Source: Motilimonas eburnea (GTDB lineage Bacteria; Pseudomonadota; Gammaproteobacteria; Enterobacterales; CBDFNC01). Taken from it: a stretch of 64,000 bases of DNA. Location of the stretch: contig NZ_JAIMJB010000007.1 of NCBI RefSeq assembly GCF_021295345.1, forward strand, positions 124,001 to 188,000, read 5' to 3'. Numbering within the stretch: the first letter of the stretch is position 1; each line of letters begins with the position of its first letter. The notes under the pieces are model-generated. The model had not been told where the DNA came from, made no database searches, and saw only the letters and a list, made by a program, of their open reading frames with translations. Of the stretch, positions 47,344-56,593 are shown one piece after another. Both the position numbers and the translations under genes were made by a program.

Positions 47344-48666
47344 TTAAAGGGTTTTAATTAATATCTTAGAATTACGCTGAAAGTTATACATCGACTTTTT
47401 CTGTGTGGGCAGATCATTCACATCCGCCGGCACAAAACCACGTTCACGAAACCAATGAATACTCTGCGTAGTTAACACAAACACCTTATTTAACCCCATT
47501 TTAATCGCTTGGGCTTCAATATGCCTGACTAAACTATCACCACGGCTGCTACGGCGGTATTTAGGGTGACTCACCACACAAGCCAACTCAGCCATGCCGT
47601 CTTCGACAAAGGGATACAAGGCGGCGCAACCAATTACCATGCCATCACGCTCCACAATGGTAAAGCGCTCAATTTCTGACTCCAGTAGCTCACGGGAACG
47701 TTTTACTAAAATACCACGTTCTTCAAGTGGTTGAATAAGTTCTAAAATACCGCCAATATCATCAATGTTTGCATCACGGATCTTTTCATAACTTTCGGTG
47801 ACAATCTGCGTCCCCACTCCATCTCGGGTAAATAGCTCTTTAAGTAACGCACCACTTTCTTGATAGCTCACCAAATGGCTACGCTTTACGCCGCCATAAC
47901 AAGAGGCAACCGCAGCACGCAAATAACGCACCGTGCCCGTGTCGGTTTCGCTGCCTGCTAACGTGCGTAATTTAGCCTCAGCTTCAGAAGGTAGCATCTC
48001 ATTAATAACGCGATCTTTGTCATCCAGCACCCCCTGATTAGAACAAAAGCCGATGATTTTGTCAGCTTGTAGCCCAATTGCAACCTGAGTAGCGACTTCT
48101 TCAGCCGAAAGGTTAAACGCTTCCCCTGTCACGGAATAACCAATAGGAGGGACCACCACTATCGCACCTTGGCCCAATTGCCAACGTATGCTATCGGTAT
48201 CAATTCGCCGGATGTTTCCGGTATGACAAAAATCAATACCGTCACGCACACCTATGGGCTGTGCGACCACAAAATTACCTGACATCACATTAATACGAGC
48301 GCCTTGCATTGGGGAGTTAACCACGCCCATGGAAAATGTTGCTTGAATATCGATGAGTAACTTACCTACCACCTGCTTGACAGCATTAAGCGCAACGTCA
48401 TCGGTCACCCTAAGATTATCAACAAACTGGCTTTGCACATGTTGCATCTCTAACGCAGCATCGATTTGTGGTCTAAAGCCAAACACCAAGACCAACTTAA
48501 CACCGAGACTGTTAAGCAGTGCAATATCACTGACTATTTCTGGAAAATTTTCATGCTCTAAGGCTTCCCCGCCCACCATTAACACAAATGTCTTATTGCG
48601 ATGAGCGTTAATATAAGGGGCAGATTGCCTAAAACTGCTTACAATCACGTCGGTATCTTGTGCCAA
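47344..48666 (-). CDS. argA: N-acetylglutamate synthase
   Basis: ArgA acetylates glutamate, the first step of arginine synthesis. At 440 residues it is close to E. coli ArgA (443). An amino-acid-kinase-like regulatory domain occupies about residues 25-290 ([14 protein letters not shown] start), and a GNAT acetyltransferase domain about 295-435, with the acetyl-CoA loop in [17 protein letters not shown] near 386. The start is a TTG preceded by AGGGAG nine bases upstream. Two ARG boxes at the exact ArgR spacing lie upstream, so repression by arginine-ArgR is expected. Confidence 0.96.
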   Translation of the reverse strand: MAQDTDVIVSSFRQSAPYINAHRNKTFVLMVGGEALEHENFPEIVSDIALLNSLGVKLVLVFGFRPQIDAALEMQHVQSQFVDNLRVTDDVALNAVKQVVGKLLIDIQATFSMGVVNSPMQGARINVMSGNFVVAQPIGVRDGIDFCHTGNIRRIDTDSIRWQLGQGAIVVVPPIGYSVTGEAFNLSAEEVATQVAIGLQADKIIGFCSNQGVLDDKDRVINEMLPSEAEAKLRTLAGSETDTGTVRYLRAAVASCYGGVKRSHLVSYQESGALLKELFTRDGVGTQIVTESYEKIRDANIDDIGGILELIQPLEERGILVKRSRELLESEIERFTIVERDGMVIGCAALYPFVEDGMAELACVVSHPKYRRSSRGDSLVRHIEAQAIKMGLNKVFVLTTQSIHWFRERGFVPADVNDLPTQKKSMYNFQRNSKILIKTL

Positions 48667-48738
48667 TGCAAATTACTCCCTAACAATACGGCTGATCATG
48701 ATTGTATCTCAACTGACATCAGACTGCAGCGACAAAAT

Positions 48739-48773
48739 CGAATTTTTATTCACTTTTTTAGAATTTATATTGA
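48739..48773 (-). promoter_or_regulatory. Tandem ARG boxes (ArgR operator) of argA
   Basis: On the minus strand TGAATAAAAATTCG (48752-48739) and TCAATATAAATTCT (48773-48760) match the ARG-box core TGAAT-N4-ATTCA at 9 and 8 of 10 positions. Their centres are 21 bases apart, exactly the spacing of ArgR hexamer operator pairs. A TACAAT -10-like hexamer follows nearer the gene. The upstream box overlaps the last codons of the neighbouring GGDEF-EAL gene. Confidence 0.8.
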
Positions 48774-51677
48774 GTTGAAAAAGCTCATTTTCAGTAACTT
48801 GTCGGCTTCGTTCGCCGCAACCGGGGCCGAAAAATAATAACCTTGTAATTGATCGCATTGACGTCCTTTTAGGAAGTCCATTTGCTCTTTGGTCTCGACC
48901 CCTTCAGCAACCACTTGTAGGCCTAAGGTATGGGCCATGGTGATGATGGTGGAGACAATTTTGGCATCATCATTGTCATGGGACAATTGCGCGACAAAGC
49001 TGCGATCAATTTTTAGGGTATGGATTGGAAAGCGTTTGAGATAACTGAGCGAGGAATACCCTGTACCAAAGTCATCAAGGGAAATATTGATGCCTTGATG
49101 ACTAAATTGTTGCATGACGTTAATGGCCGATTCGACATCTTCCATTAACATACTTTCTGTGATTTCCAGCTCTAAGTTGGCCGGCTTAACCCCAGCACGG
49201 ACGATACTGTCTTGGATAATCTGAGCCAATCGCGCTGACACAAACTGCTTGGGCGACAAATTGATGGCCACCTTGATCTGCTCGTAGCCCATTGCAACCC
49301 ACTTGGCCGCTTGATTGGCGGCCTCAAAAATAATCCATTCACCAAGGGGGTCAATTAACCCCGTTTCTTCTGCCAAAGGAATAAAGTCGGCGGGAGGAAT
49401 AAAGCCTAGCTCATCATGTTGCCAACGGATCAAGGCTTCAAATCCCGTGACTTCCCCCGTATTAGGCAGAACCTTAGGTTGGTAATACAATTGCAGCTGA
49501 TTTTCGGCAATCGCAACATTGAGGGCTTTAGTGAGCTTTTTCTTGTGCTCAATCGCCAAATTCATGTCTTTATGAAAATAGCTAAAGTCTTTGCCTTGAA
49601 ATTTAGCCTGCTGTAAAGCAAATTGAGCGGCGTTAAGTAACCGCTCTACATTGTCAGCATCATCAGGAAACACGGCAACGCCAAAAGTAGCACCGATACG
49701 AATAGACTCCTGTTGGGCCTGAAACGGCTCTGAAAACACCGTTTTTAGCTCAGCGAGCTTTTGTGCTAAGGCAACTTGGCCAACATGAGGGGCTAACAAA
49801 GCAAACTCATCTCCGCCTAAACGGGCCAAGGTATCTTGGGCTGATAAGCTGGCGGTTAATCCACTGACCACTTGTTTCAGCAGGGTATCCCCCACCTCCA
49901 AACCAAACTGACTGTTAATCTCTTTAAAACGATTTAAATCAATAATAATCAGTGCCACACTCTGATCTGATTTAGCGGCACTGAGTAACCGGTTTTTTAG
50001 CCTTTTTTGAAACAAGCCGCGATTGGGGACCCCCGTTAAGGGATCGCGCATCGACAGAAACTTCACTTTTTGCTCAACTTCTTTTTGCTCAGATATGTCA
50101 AAGAAAGTAATCACATGGTGACTAATTTCAGCCTGATGTTTGATCACACTGACTTTCACCCACGCAGGAAAAAGTTCGCCATTTTCTCGTTTCGACCAAA
50201 TTTCCCCTTGCCAGCTTCCTTCGCTGTATAAATGATGCCATAGGGTTTTATAAAACAAAGGGGTATGATGCGATGTAAAAATACAATCAGGCTCTTTTCC
50301 TAACACTTCATCCGACGTTAACCCCGTGATCAGGGTAAAAGCAGGGTTCACCTTGATGCAACGATTGCGCTTATCTGTCACCATAATGGCTTCCGACAAG
50401 GTATCAAACACCTGACCTGTCAGCTTTAGCTCCTGCTCCAAATTGAATTTACTACTGTAATCACGAAAGACCACGACCACACCGGCGAAGTCGCCATCTT
50501 GAAGTAACTCCGTGGCCTCATACTCGATATATAACACCATACCCGTCGGCGTATCTAATTTGGCCACGGTGCGCGGCGAAGCATCACAATGGCGGTAAAT
50601 AATATCGTCAATCTGTTGATTTGCTTTGCTTGCTTTATCATCAAGATCAATAAACGACAACACTTGGTTGTAAGGCTTATGTAGCAACTGAGCTGGACTC
50701 ACTCTGAGTAAGGTTAACGCCGCTTTGTTGATAAAACTGATTTGCCCCTGCGTGTCGAGGCCAAACATTGCATCGGCCATGCCGTTAAGTATGGTTTGAT
50801 TAAAGTCCGATAAGCGTTTGCTGGTCAACTCAGATTGCTTACGCTGCTCGATTTCAAGGGTCATTTGCTGCTGTTTAGCGGCTATCTCCTGTGCTAAGAA
50901 TGTTAAGGCTTCACTTAACTGATCAAATTCCTGACTCGGGTAACGGGCTGGTTTGGCTGCAAAGTTAAAGTTAGAAAGAGCCATGGCATAATCATTTAAC
51001 TGTGCAATGGGCTTGGCCAAACGTTGGCTCGTCCTAAAAGACAGCACTAGGGTATAAATAATCAATAAGGAAAGGGCAATTAAAAATGCCTGCTGCGCAT
51101 TAGCCAGTTTGCCTTGAAAGTCTTCACTGCTAAGACGGATAGCCTGAGTCGCCTGTTCAACCCGTTGCTGTAACGTATTTTGCAATGCTCTGGATTGGGT
51201 TAACCAAACTTGATAGGCCGCCGTAAAAGCGTCTTGCTCTTGCTCAAGGATGGACGCTTCTTGCTGCATTAAGGTAAGCAAGCGAAAAGTACCGTCGATA
51301 AATTGCCAAATGGGTTGTTGTAAGCTCGACTCGCCCTCTTCTTGTAAAGTGTGTTGGCTTAACGCAAGTTCATGTTGCCAATTTTGTTGCTGAAAGTGTA
51401 GTCGAGATAAAGCGTAGCGGACTTCGTCAGCGGCGTATTTCTTAGCTTTAAAGTCACGGCGCAGATGCTGTAACCGTGCCTCACGGGTATTTGATTTGGC
51501 TCGCTGCAACAACATATTAATGGCATGAGAGTGATTAATTTCAACAAGGTGATAATTAACCAAGCGGTCGGCATTGGCCTTTAAATCTAAAAAATAGTAA
51601 AAGCCCACCAAAAAAATCAATGATGCGAACACCACCACTGACAAGTAGGAAAGCATTAATCGATTTCTAAATTTCAT
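48765..51677 (-). CDS. Membrane sensor GGDEF-EAL c-di-GMP protein
   Basis: A 970-residue inner-membrane protein that can both make and degrade c-di-GMP. TM1 lies at about residues 8-30. A helical periplasmic sensor follows (about 31-190, rich in Gln and Leu), then TM2 at about 191-212, a HAMP-like linker (about 215-268) and two PAS domains (about 290-400 and 415-525). The GGDEF domain (about 537-700) has an intact RLGGDEFALL active site but SAQD instead of the RxxD inhibitory site. The EAL domain (about 715-960) has an intact FEALIRW, ELEITESML and DDFGTGYSS. Which activity dominates cannot be read. The gene is monocistronic, and its 3' end overlaps one argA ARG box. Confidence 0.93.
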   Translation of the reverse strand: MKFRNRLMLSYLSVVVFASLIFLVGFYYFLDLKANADRLVNYHLVEINHSHAINMLLQRAKSNTREARLQHLRRDFKAKKYAADEVRYALSRLHFQQQNWQHELALSQHTLQEEGESSLQQPIWQFIDGTFRLLTLMQQEASILEQEQDAFTAAYQVWLTQSRALQNTLQQRVEQATQAIRLSSEDFQGKLANAQQAFLIALSLLIIYTLVLSFRTSQRLAKPIAQLNDYAMALSNFNFAAKPARYPSQEFDQLSEALTFLAQEIAAKQQQMTLEIEQRKQSELTSKRLSDFNQTILNGMADAMFGLDTQGQISFINKAALTLLRVSPAQLLHKPYNQVLSFIDLDDKASKANQQIDDIIYRHCDASPRTVAKLDTPTGMVLYIEYEATELLQDGDFAGVVVVFRDYSSKFNLEQELKLTGQVFDTLSEAIMVTDKRNRCIKVNPAFTLITGLTSDEVLGKEPDCIFTSHHTPLFYKTLWHHLYSEGSWQGEIWSKRENGELFPAWVKVSVIKHQAEISHHVITFFDISEQKEVEQKVKFLSMRDPLTGVPNRGLFQKRLKNRLLSAAKSDQSVALIIIDLNRFKEINSQFGLEVGDTLLKQVVSGLTASLSAQDTLARLGGDEFALLAPHVGQVALAQKLAELKTVFSEPFQAQQESIRIGATFGVAVFPDDADNVERLLNAAQFALQQAKFQGKDFSYFHKDMNLAIEHKKKLTKALNVAIAENQLQLYYQPKVLPNTGEVTGFEALIRWQHDELGFIPPADFIPLAEETGLIDPLGEWIIFEAANQAAKWVAMGYEQIKVAINLSPKQFVSARLAQIIQDSIVRAGVKPANLELEITESMLMEDVESAINVMQQFSHQGINISLDDFGTGYSSLSYLKRFPIHTLKIDRSFVAQLSHDNDDAKIVSTIITMAHTLGLQVVAEGVETKEQMDFLKGRQCDQLQGYYFSAPVAANEADKLLKMSFFNSI

Positions 51678-51706
51678 GAAACCCTCACAACCAATACCGC
51701 CCTTGG

Positions 51707-53764
51707 CTAGCTAATCAAGATCACTACACTACGGGGCTCGGCAATATACTTTTCCTTTACCGTTCGCTTGCTGCTACTTAGGGACGAGATGTCATGGGGA
51801 GAGGGTAAAGAAGTATCGATAAAACGCGTCCAAAAACCGCGTTTAGGGATGGGCAATTCAAACTCAAGGGGCTCCCAATAGGCATTAAAAATAGCGTACA
51901 TCCCATAATCTTGACCAAACGGGGTGGTTTCAATGGCGATACTGCGTGACGCAGGCCCCCAGTCAGGTTGATTAAGCCGAGTGCCGTGCCAACGAATGTC
52001 AGAACGATGCAACACCTCATTTAGTGGCAATCGATTGGCATTCGTAAAGTCCGTCCTCGCTTGTGCAACTCGTAAATTAATCAGGGCTTTTGAAAATTCA
52101 AATAACGCTTTATTGGTTTCAAGTAGCCCCCAATCAAACCAAAAATCCTCATTGTCTTGGCAATACCCGTTATTGTTTCCCTTTTGCGTACGCCCCACTT
52201 CGTCTCCCATTTGTAGCATAGGGGTGCCCAGCGATAACAAGGTAGTGGTTAATAAGTTCTTAATCTGTCTTAACCTTAGGCTGTTAATCTCCTCATTGTC
52301 CGTTTCACCTTCTTCACCGTGGTTCCACGAGTAATTATCATTGCTTCCGTCTCGATTTTCTTCACCATTCGCCCAGTTTTGTTTTTCGTTGTAACTGACA
52401 AGATCAAGTAAGGTAAAGCCATCATGACAAGTCACAAAGTTAATGGTTTTTTCCGGCTCCAGCAGGTGATGGCCATAAATATCAGGGCTGCCAATCAAAC
52501 GGTTAGCAAACTTGTTGACCATGCCTTCATCGCCCCGAATAAAACGGCGAACGTCATCTCTAAACTGACCGTTCCATTCCCGCCAGCGTTGCCCAGCTAG
52601 GTTACCTACCTGATATAGGCCACCGGCATCCCAAGCTTCTGCTATCAACTTAGTCGACGATAGGGCCGGATCCGTGTCTATGCTGTAAAGGGTGGGAGGG
52701 CTAACCATGGGCATGCCTTCTTCATCACGAGACAAAATCGATGCAAGATCAAAACGAAAACCGTCAACATGCATCTCTTCAACCCAAAAATGTAAACTGT
52801 CGATAATCAAACGCCGACAAACGGAATGCGTCCCGTTAAAGGTATTACCACAACCACTAAAGTTCATATAATCTTGCTTGTTATTCGACAAGATATAATA
52901 GTTTTCATTATCAAAACCACGAAAACACAAAGTAGGCCCGCCTACGCCCCCTTCTGCGGTATGGTTATAAACCACATCCAAAATAACTTCGATATCAGCC
53001 TTGTGCATGGCCTTAACCATGTCGCGAAATTCATTAAGTGGACCTAACAACGACTGATCAGAGCTATATCCGCGATGCGGTGCGAAAAAGGAGATAGGGC
53101 TATAACCCCAATAGTTGGATAAGCCTGCATGATGTTCGTTCTCATCAAATTGATAAACCGGCAACAGTTCTACCGCCGTCACACCAAGCTCTTTGAGGTA
53201 AGGTATTTTTTCAATTAACCCAGCATACGTGCCCTTTTTATCCTCACTCACTCCCGAGCTAGGGTGACGAGTAAAGCCCGCCACATGCATCTCATAGATA
53301 ACGGTTTTACTAAAACTATGGCGAGGGTGTTGATCGCCTTCCCAATCATAATCTTTGATATCGGCCACCACACTTTTCAAACAGTGTGCTTCATTACAAC
53401 CAGGCTTTGCCGCTAAATGACGATCATAATTGGCTCCTTTAGCAACCAAAATACCATAAGGATCCAGCAGTATTTTCTCTTTATCAAAGGCCGTGCCTTC
53501 ATAAGGACGATATGGCCCATGAACACGAAAACCATATAATTGGCCTGGTTTTACACCTTCAATAAAAATATGCCAATAATAAGCTGTCCTATTGTCCTCA
53601 CTCGATAAGCGAAATACATGAGACGCTTCGGTGTCCTCTTCGTGATCAAAGAACAATAGCTCCACTTCGTAAGCTAAACGTGCATAAACACAAAAATTTG
53701 CACCGTTAGAGGTTAAAGTAACGCCAAGTTTTTCTGACCAACCAGCCTCAGTTCGAAAAAGCAT
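51707..53764 (-). CDS. glgX: Glycogen debranching enzyme GlgX
   Basis: GlgX hydrolyses alpha-1,6 branches of limit dextrins. The 685-residue GH13 protein has an N-terminal CBM48 domain (about residues 8-110). The four GH13 blocks follow: DVVYNHTAEG near 265, DGFRFDLAS near 337 (nucleophile Asp), IAEAWDAGG near 374 (acid Glu) and FVTCHDGFTLLDLVSYN near 440. Length is slightly above E. coli GlgX (657). No other glycogen gene (glgB, glgC, glgA, glgP) is nearby, so it is isolated from its pathway. A TreX-type isoamylase is the alternative name. Confidence 0.9.
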   Translation of the reverse strand: MLFRTEAGWSEKLGVTLTSNGANFCVYARLAYEVELLFFDHEEDTEASHVFRLSSEDNRTAYYWHIFIEGVKPGQLYGFRVHGPYRPYEGTAFDKEKILLDPYGILVAKGANYDRHLAAKPGCNEAHCLKSVVADIKDYDWEGDQHPRHSFSKTVIYEMHVAGFTRHPSSGVSEDKKGTYAGLIEKIPYLKELGVTAVELLPVYQFDENEHHAGLSNYWGYSPISFFAPHRGYSSDQSLLGPLNEFRDMVKAMHKADIEVILDVVYNHTAEGGVGGPTLCFRGFDNENYYILSNNKQDYMNFSGCGNTFNGTHSVCRRLIIDSLHFWVEEMHVDGFRFDLASILSRDEEGMPMVSPPTLYSIDTDPALSSTKLIAEAWDAGGLYQVGNLAGQRWREWNGQFRDDVRRFIRGDEGMVNKFANRLIGSPDIYGHHLLEPEKTINFVTCHDGFTLLDLVSYNEKQNWANGEENRDGSNDNYSWNHGEEGETDNEEINSLRLRQIKNLLTTTLLSLGTPMLQMGDEVGRTQKGNNNGYCQDNEDFWFDWGLLETNKALFEFSKALINLRVAQARTDFTNANRLPLNEVLHRSDIRWHGTRLNQPDWGPASRSIAIETTPFGQDYGMYAIFNAYWEPLEFELPIPKRGFWTRFIDTSLPSPHDISSLSSSKRTVKEKYIAEPRSVVILIS

Positions 53765-54028
53765 GATATCTATCCCTTTTTAATGATCCCTTACCTACCC
53801 TAAGAACACCAATCAATCACTTACCATTGACTTTTTTAAGTATAAATAAATACAGGAAAAAAACAGTACTTCATCACGCATTTTCTGGCCCTTGCCAACC
53901 GCTTGATTCTGCAGGAAACGTTATACCGCTGAGAAACACCAAGGTTGAATTAATCAAGTATTCGTGCCAAGTTGAACACTTTAACGGATGGCAACGGGTG
54001 ATCAAGCCCCCTAACCTGTGAGCACAAG

Positions 54029-54685
54029 ATGGCGAACGCTTTATATGTCTTCGACTTAGATGACACCTTAATCAATGGTGACTGCGCCACGATCTGGAAT
54101 GAGTTTCTGGTGGCAAAAGGGATCGTCATAGCACCAAATTTTCTTGAAGAAGACAAACGTTTAATGCACCTATATGCCATCGGCAAAATGGAGATGGACG
54201 ACTACCTTAGCGTTAGCTTAGCGCCGCTGGCTAATATGCCCATTGAAACTGTAAATGGCTTAGTGACCGAGTGTGTCACTCACCGCATTCTGCCTAAACA
54301 ATTCAGCCAAGCTAGTGCATTAATTGAGCAACTGCACCGCGATGATATGGACATGCTCATTATTTCCGCTAGCCCTGCTTTTTTGGTTAAACAAGTGGGC
54401 CAAGCCTTGGGCATCCCCCATGCGTTAGGTATCGACTTGGTTGAACAAAATGGCTGCTATACACCTAATATACGTGGCGTAGTCAGTTATCGCGCAGGTA
54501 AGGTAACCCGCTTAGCGCAATGGCTAGCTAGCCAAGATAAGTCCTACGCTACCATTCATTTTTACAGCGACTCCATAAACGACCTCCCCTTGTGTCAATA
54601 TGCAGATTACACCTATTTGGTGAATCCATGCCCGCAACTGGCTAAACACGCCAATCAGCCTAATTGGACGGTGCTACAGTGGTGA
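54029..54685 (+). CDS. HAD-IB family phosphatase, SerB-like
   Basis: A 218-residue haloacid-dehalogenase-superfamily hydrolase. Motif I is FDLDDTLINGD (residues 8-18, nucleophile and general-acid Asp), motif II is IISAS near 112, and motif III/IV is the Lys in GKVT near 154 with YSDSINDLPL near 177. The helical cap (about 20-90) is of the C1 type seen in subclass IB phosphoserine-phosphatase-like enzymes. The substrate is unknown. The start ATG at 54029 is preceded by only a weak ribosome site (GAGCACAAG). It is not in an operon and converges with the tRNA array. Confidence 0.88.
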   Translation: MANALYVFDLDDTLINGDCATIWNEFLVAKGIVIAPNFLEEDKRLMHLYAIGKMEMDDYLSVSLAPLANMPIETVNGLVTECVTHRILPKQFSQASALIEQLHRDDMDMLIISASPAFLVKQVGQALGIPHALGIDLVEQNGCYTPNIRGVVSYRAGKVTRLAQWLASQDKSYATIHFYSDSINDLPLCQYADYTYLVNPCPQLAKHANQPNWTVLQW

Positions 54686-54882
54686 TACACGGATAGCGAG
54701 AAACGCCGGACACAGCCCCTGCTCGCTACAGAAAACGTAAAGGATATTTTAAACTTGGCCTCAGCTACACTCGTCATTATTTTAAATAGATAGTGCAAGC
54801 TGACTACGTATAGATAAATGCGAATTGAGCTTACTGATATAAGAAGAGGGCTTTAAAACCGAGGTGCCTAATATAGCAGACA
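54686..54882. other. Intergenic region, no gene seen
   Basis: Between the HAD gene and the tRNA terminator I see no gene. A 7-bp inverted repeat, TAGCGAG near 54695 and CTCGCTA near 54731, resembles the degenerate filler near 47.2 kb. The remainder is AT-rich with no recognisable signal. Confidence 0.4.
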
Positions 54883-54910
54883 CAAAAAAACCGCTCATTG
54901 AGCGGCTTTT
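54883..54910 (-). terminator. Terminator of the tRNA operon
   Basis: CCGCTC (54891-54896) pairs with GAGCGG (54900-54905), followed on the minus strand by T7. It ends the leftward Arg-His-Leu-Pro-His-Pro transcript. T5 on the plus strand would also stop the HAD transcript. Confidence 0.85.
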
Positions 54911-54919
54911 TCGTTTAAT

Positions 54920-54960
54920 TGGTCTGTGATGAGCGCACTTTGAATTAGTGAACTACCGAC
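54920..54960 (-). pseudogene. tRNA-Pro 3'-half-like remnant A
   Basis: On the minus strand the segment reads GTCGGTAGTTC, then an unrelated stretch, then GCTCATCACAGACCA. It resembles the T-arm and 3' acceptor strand of tRNA-Pro with the T-loop disrupted. The same remnant recurs at 55747-55786. It lies downstream of a complete tRNA-Pro gene. Confidence 0.5.
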
Positions 54961-54994
54961 CTCGAGCTTTGCATGTAAGCTAAACTTGGATAGG

Positions 54995-55071
<77 letters not shown>

Positions 55072-55566
55072 AACTAAAACCTTCGCTGGTATATTGTAGA
55101 GGGTCTAACCCTCTGGTCCCACTCTTTATGAGCTTCGCGACGATGCGCTACCAGGCTGCGCTAATCACCGAACTAAAACTTTCGCTGGTATATTGTAGAG
55201 GGTCGAACCCTCTGCTCCCACTCTTATGAGCTTCGCGACGATGCGCTACCAGGCTGCGCTAATCACCGAACTAAAATATTGCGCTGGTATATTGTTGAGG
55301 GTCGAACCCTCTGGTCCCACTCTTGTGAGCTTCGCGACGATGCGCTACCAGGCTGCGCTAATCACCGAACTAAAATATTGCGCTGGTATATTGTTGAGGG
55401 TCGAACCCTCTGGTCCCACTCTTTATGAGCTTCGCGACGATGCGCTACCAGGCTGCGCTAATCACCGAACTAAAATCTTGCGCTGGTATATTGTTGAGGG
55501 TCGAACCCTCTGGTCCCACTCTTATGAGCTTCGCGACGATGCGCTACCAGGCTGCGCTAATCACCG
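55072..55566 (-). repeat. Tandem array of five tRNA-Pro-derived ~99-bp units
   Basis: Five head-to-tail units occupy 55072-55170, 55171-55268, 55269-55367, 55368-55467 and 55468-55566 (98-100 bases). Read on the minus strand, each starts with the first 29 bases of tRNA-Pro (5' acceptor strand, D-arm and start of the anticodon stem). About 21 unrelated bases (GTCGCGAAGCTC and following) replace the anticodon loop. Then GGGACCAGAGGGT of tRNA-Pro resumes, followed by a TTCGA-looped mini T-arm and an AT-rich spacer ending TTTTAGTT. No 3' acceptor strand or CCA is present, so the units cannot be functional tRNAs. Open frames across the array (products starting MSFATMRYQAALITEL) are artefacts of the repeat. 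Confidence 0.9.
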
Positions 55567-55617
55567 TTGTCTTTAATAACGAATTATCTGTGAGGATGGA
55601 TCATTATCTAGGAAAGA

Positions 55618-55694
55618 TGGGGCGAATGACGGGGATTGAACCCGCGACAACCGGAATCACAATCCGGGGCTCTACCAACTGAGCTACATCCGCC
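55618..55694 (-). tRNA. tRNA-His(GUG), distal copy
   Basis: A 77-base gene including the extra 5' G (position -1, complement of 55694) that pairs with C73, the identity mark of tRNA-His, plus encoded CCA. The anticodon is GTG in ATTGTGAT. The sequence is the same as the proximal copy at 56174-56250. Confidence 0.95.
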
Positions 55695-55746
55695 ACTGGT
55701 TTCTTTATACTGTCGAGTATAAAAGGATTAATAACCCTTTAAAATT

Positions 55747-55786
55747 TGTCGGTGATTTGTGCACTTTGAATTAGTGAACTCCCGAC
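55747..55786 (-). pseudogene. tRNA-Pro 3'-half-like remnant B
   Basis: On the minus strand GTCGGGAGTTC is followed by an unrelated stretch and AATCACCGAC, resembling the T-arm and 3' acceptor strand of tRNA-Pro. It lies just downstream of the proximal tRNA-Pro and duplicates the remnant at 54920-54960. Confidence 0.5.
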
Positions 55787-55820
55787 ACCAAGCTTCGCTT
55801 GAAAGCCAAACTTGAATAAG

Positions 55821-55897
<77 letters not shown>

Positions 55898-55998
55898 AAC
55901 TAAAACTTTGCACTGGTATATTGTAAAGGGTCGTAACCCTCTGGTCCCACTCTTTATGAGCTTCGCGACGATGCGCTACCAGGCTGCGCTAATCACCG
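55898..55998 (-). repeat. Sixth tRNA-Pro-derived unit
   Basis: A 101-base unit of the same structure as the five-unit array, located just upstream of the proximal tRNA-Pro. Its mini T-arm has one extra base (GGGTTACGACCC on the minus strand). It shows that a pseudo-unit immediately precedes each complete tRNA-Pro. Confidence 0.85.
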
Positions 55999-56066
55999 AA
56001 CTAAATAATTGCTTGGAGGCTTGCTTATGGAGCAAGTTAACGCCTGTCCAACTCATTGACGTTAAA

Positions 56067-56151
56067 TGGTGCGGAAGGAGAGACTTGAACTCTCACACCT
56101 TGCGGCACTAGAACCTAAATCTAGCGTGTCTACCAATTTCACCACTTCCGC
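56067..56151 (-). tRNA. tRNA-Leu(UAG)
   Basis: An 85-base class II tRNA with a long variable arm (TGCCGCAAGGTGT region) and encoded CCA. The anticodon loop TTTAGGT gives TAG. It matches the E. coli leuW type in length and sequence pattern. It is third in the operon. Confidence 0.95.
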
Positions 56152-56173
56152 ATTGTATCTTCTTTAAAGAAGA

Positions 56174-56250
56174 TGGGGCGAATGACGGGGATTGAACCCG
56201 CGACAACCGGAATCACAATCCGGGGCTCTACCAACTGAGCTACATCCGCC
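56174..56250 (-). tRNA. tRNA-His(GUG), proximal copy
   Basis: A 77-base gene with the extra 5' G, C73 and encoded CCA; anticodon GTG. It is second in the operon, after tRNA-Arg, the classical argX-hisR-leuT-proM order of gammaproteobacteria. Confidence 0.95.
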
Positions 56251-56298
56251 GCTATATCTTTACACTCACCATTTAAAAAGAATTTCATTCAAATTAAA

Positions 56299-56375
56299 TG
56301 GCGCACCCTGAAGGATTCGAACCTTCGACCTACGGCTTAGAAGGCCGTTGCTCTATCCAGCTGAGCTAAGGGCGC
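56299..56375 (-). tRNA. tRNA-Arg(UCU)
   Basis: A 77-base gene with encoded CCA. The anticodon loop CTTCTAA gives TCT, decoding AGA/AGG. It is the promoter-proximal gene of the leftward operon. The acceptor GCGCCCT pairs with AGGGTGC. Confidence 0.94.
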
Positions 56376-56427
56376 ACATTGTAAGCGCTAGGCTTTGCAA
56401 CCGCTTAGTGCCTGACAACGGGGCGGG

Positions 56428-56456
56428 ATATTACTGAGTTGAATCGAGTTGGTCAA
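56428..56456 (-). promoter_or_regulatory. Promoter of the Arg-His-Leu-Pro tRNA operon
   Basis: On the minus strand TTGACC (56456-56451) and TAATAT (56433-56428) are separated by exactly 17 bases. A GC-rich discriminator (CCCGCCCCG) follows, as expected for a stringently controlled stable-RNA promoter. The predicted start near 56421 is about 46 bases before tRNA-Arg. Confidence 0.8.
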
Positions 56457-56593
56457 ACACTTTCTGTAAAAAATTTGCTGTTCGCTCAAATGTTGTTCGC
56501 CCTGCACAAGCCTTGTACTAATTGGCTGACAAGCTTTCTTTGTTCTGCCACAATATAAGCAGTTTTAATGACAATAAAAGAGTAGCAAAATCA

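Noticed and set aside
53827-54021. A 64-codon frame upstream of the HAD phosphatase
   Set aside because: No ribosome site and no recognisable sequence; it probably covers the promoter region of the HAD gene.
55072-55566. CRISPR array
   Set aside because: The repeated units are contiguous and nearly identical throughout, with no variable spacers, and they are plainly derived from tRNA-Pro; no cas genes are present.
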